Shown piece by piece: positions 5,536-6,005 of a stretch of DNA of 6,005 bases. Every line of letters begins with the position of its first letter. Positions within the stretch are counted from its first letter, which is position 1. The position numbers were made by a program, and so were the translations under genes. The DNA comes from Anaerolineae bacterium (lineage in GTDB: Bacteria; Chloroflexota; Anaerolineae; Anaerolineales; Villigracilaceae): contig RFJH01000009.1 of assembly GCA_003694975.1 (NCBI GenBank), forward strand, positions 1-6,005, read 5' to 3'. The notes below the pieces were generated by a model. The model was given only the letters and a program-made list of their open reading frames with translations. It did not search any database and had not been told where the DNA came from.

Positions 5536-6005
5536 CAGGAACGCGATCTGACCGATCTGCCCGTCGTCAGCCGCTTCGAGGCCCTCAAAGGGCGCGGGGT
5601 GCGCGCCGAAATCAATGGCCAGAGCCTCTACGTCGGCGGACCGCGCTTGCTGGAGATGCTGGACATCGCGTTGCCCGAAGCCCTGGCGACGTTCACCGAA
5701 CAATCCGGCGCGAAGGCGCAATCCGTTGTCTATCTGGCCGATGAGCGGCGTGTCCTGGCCGCCTTTGCCGTGGCGGATGTCATCCGTCCGGAGAGCAAAC
5801 AGGCCATTCAGAAGTTGCATGAGATGGGCGTTGAGGCCGCCATGCTGACCGGCGATAGCCGCGCCGTGGCGGAAGCAGTGGCCGCCGAGTTGGGCATTGA
5901 CCACGTCTTCGCCGAAGTGCTGCCGGAGCATAAGGATCAGAAGGTCGCCGAGTTGCAGGCGCAGGGCAGGCGCGTCGCCATGGTCGGAGACGGGGTGAAC
6001 GACGC
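5536..6005 (+). pseudogene. 5'-truncated P1B-type metal-transporting ATPase (CopA/CopB-like), running off the right edge
   Basis: The frame starting near QERDL (5536) reads as the distal nucleotide-binding and phosphorylation domain of a heavy-metal P-type ATPase. It shows FEALKGRGV (the GxG element of the ATP-binding domain), INGQSLYVGG, VADVIRPES, MLTGDS (5842-5859), GIDHVFAEVLPEHK, and MVGDGVND at the window end. These ATPases export Cu or similar cations across the membrane. Here the metal-binding region, the first six membrane helices with the CPC-type motif, the actuator domain, the DKTG phosphorylation site and the HP motif are all missing. TGA at 5521-5523 closes the same frame 12 bp upstream, and neither other forward frame in 5465-5535 encodes the missing part. 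GTG 5599 or ATG 5656 could start only a non-functional fragment. A 9-bp near-duplication (5544-5552, 5553-5561) lies at the break. It could be a real pseudogene or an assembly join. Confidence 0.8.

Noticed and set aside
5529..5538. GTTACCACAG as a DnaA box
   Set aside because: It matches the TTATCCACA consensus poorly and stands alone, with no cluster or AT-rich region.
5004..5615. 203-codon reverse-strand ORF spanning the LysM gene end and the ATPase fragment
   Set aside because: The product is Arg/Pro-rich low-complexity sequence typical of a wrong frame. It overlaps two recognisable coding regions.

Overview
The window is GC-rich bacterial DNA with every supported gene on the + strand. 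It most resembles a Chloroflexota (Anaerolineae/Caldilineae-like) genome or metagenomic contig. That is an inference from the Pro/Thr-rich lipoprotein linker, the leaderless promoter layout and the cluster composition; no marker gene in the window settles it.

Positions 2-4476 hold most of a branched-chain amino acid (HAAT/Liv) type ABC importer cluster. In order: the C-terminal end of a COG1022-type AMP-forming acyl-CoA synthetase (2-256), a LivH-type permease (299-1171), a LivM-type permease (1280-2323), a lipoprotein substrate-binding protein (2425-3621) and a LivF-type ATPase (3685-4476). The second ATPase (LivG) is not in the window and probably lies upstream of the synthetase. The binding protein would capture a substrate outside the membrane, LivH/LivM form the channel, and LivF with LivG power it. 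A built-in acyl-CoA synthetase suggests that the cargo is a carboxylic acid (aromatic, fatty or branched) that is activated to its CoA thioester on entry, rather than leucine itself.

Two spacers in this cluster have structure. The livH-livM spacer is almost entirely a 13-unit, 8-bp tandem repeat that ends exactly at the livM ATG and leaves it without a good Shine-Dalgarno. The spacer between the binding protein and livF holds a perfect 11-bp inverted repeat, a likely mRNA hairpin that could set different expression levels for the two genes.

Positions 4489-5464 are an independent unit. A consensus extended -10 element sits so close to the next ATG that the transcript should be leaderless. It drives a LysM-containing lipoprotein with two beta-rich C-terminal segments.

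Positions 5536-6005 encode the back half of the cytoplasmic domain of a P1B-type metal ATPase. The membrane segments, the DKTG phosphorylation site and the HP motif are all absent, and a stop codon lies just upstream in the same frame. The gene therefore looks 5'-truncated (pseudogene, rearrangement or assembly join). It runs off the right edge of the window.
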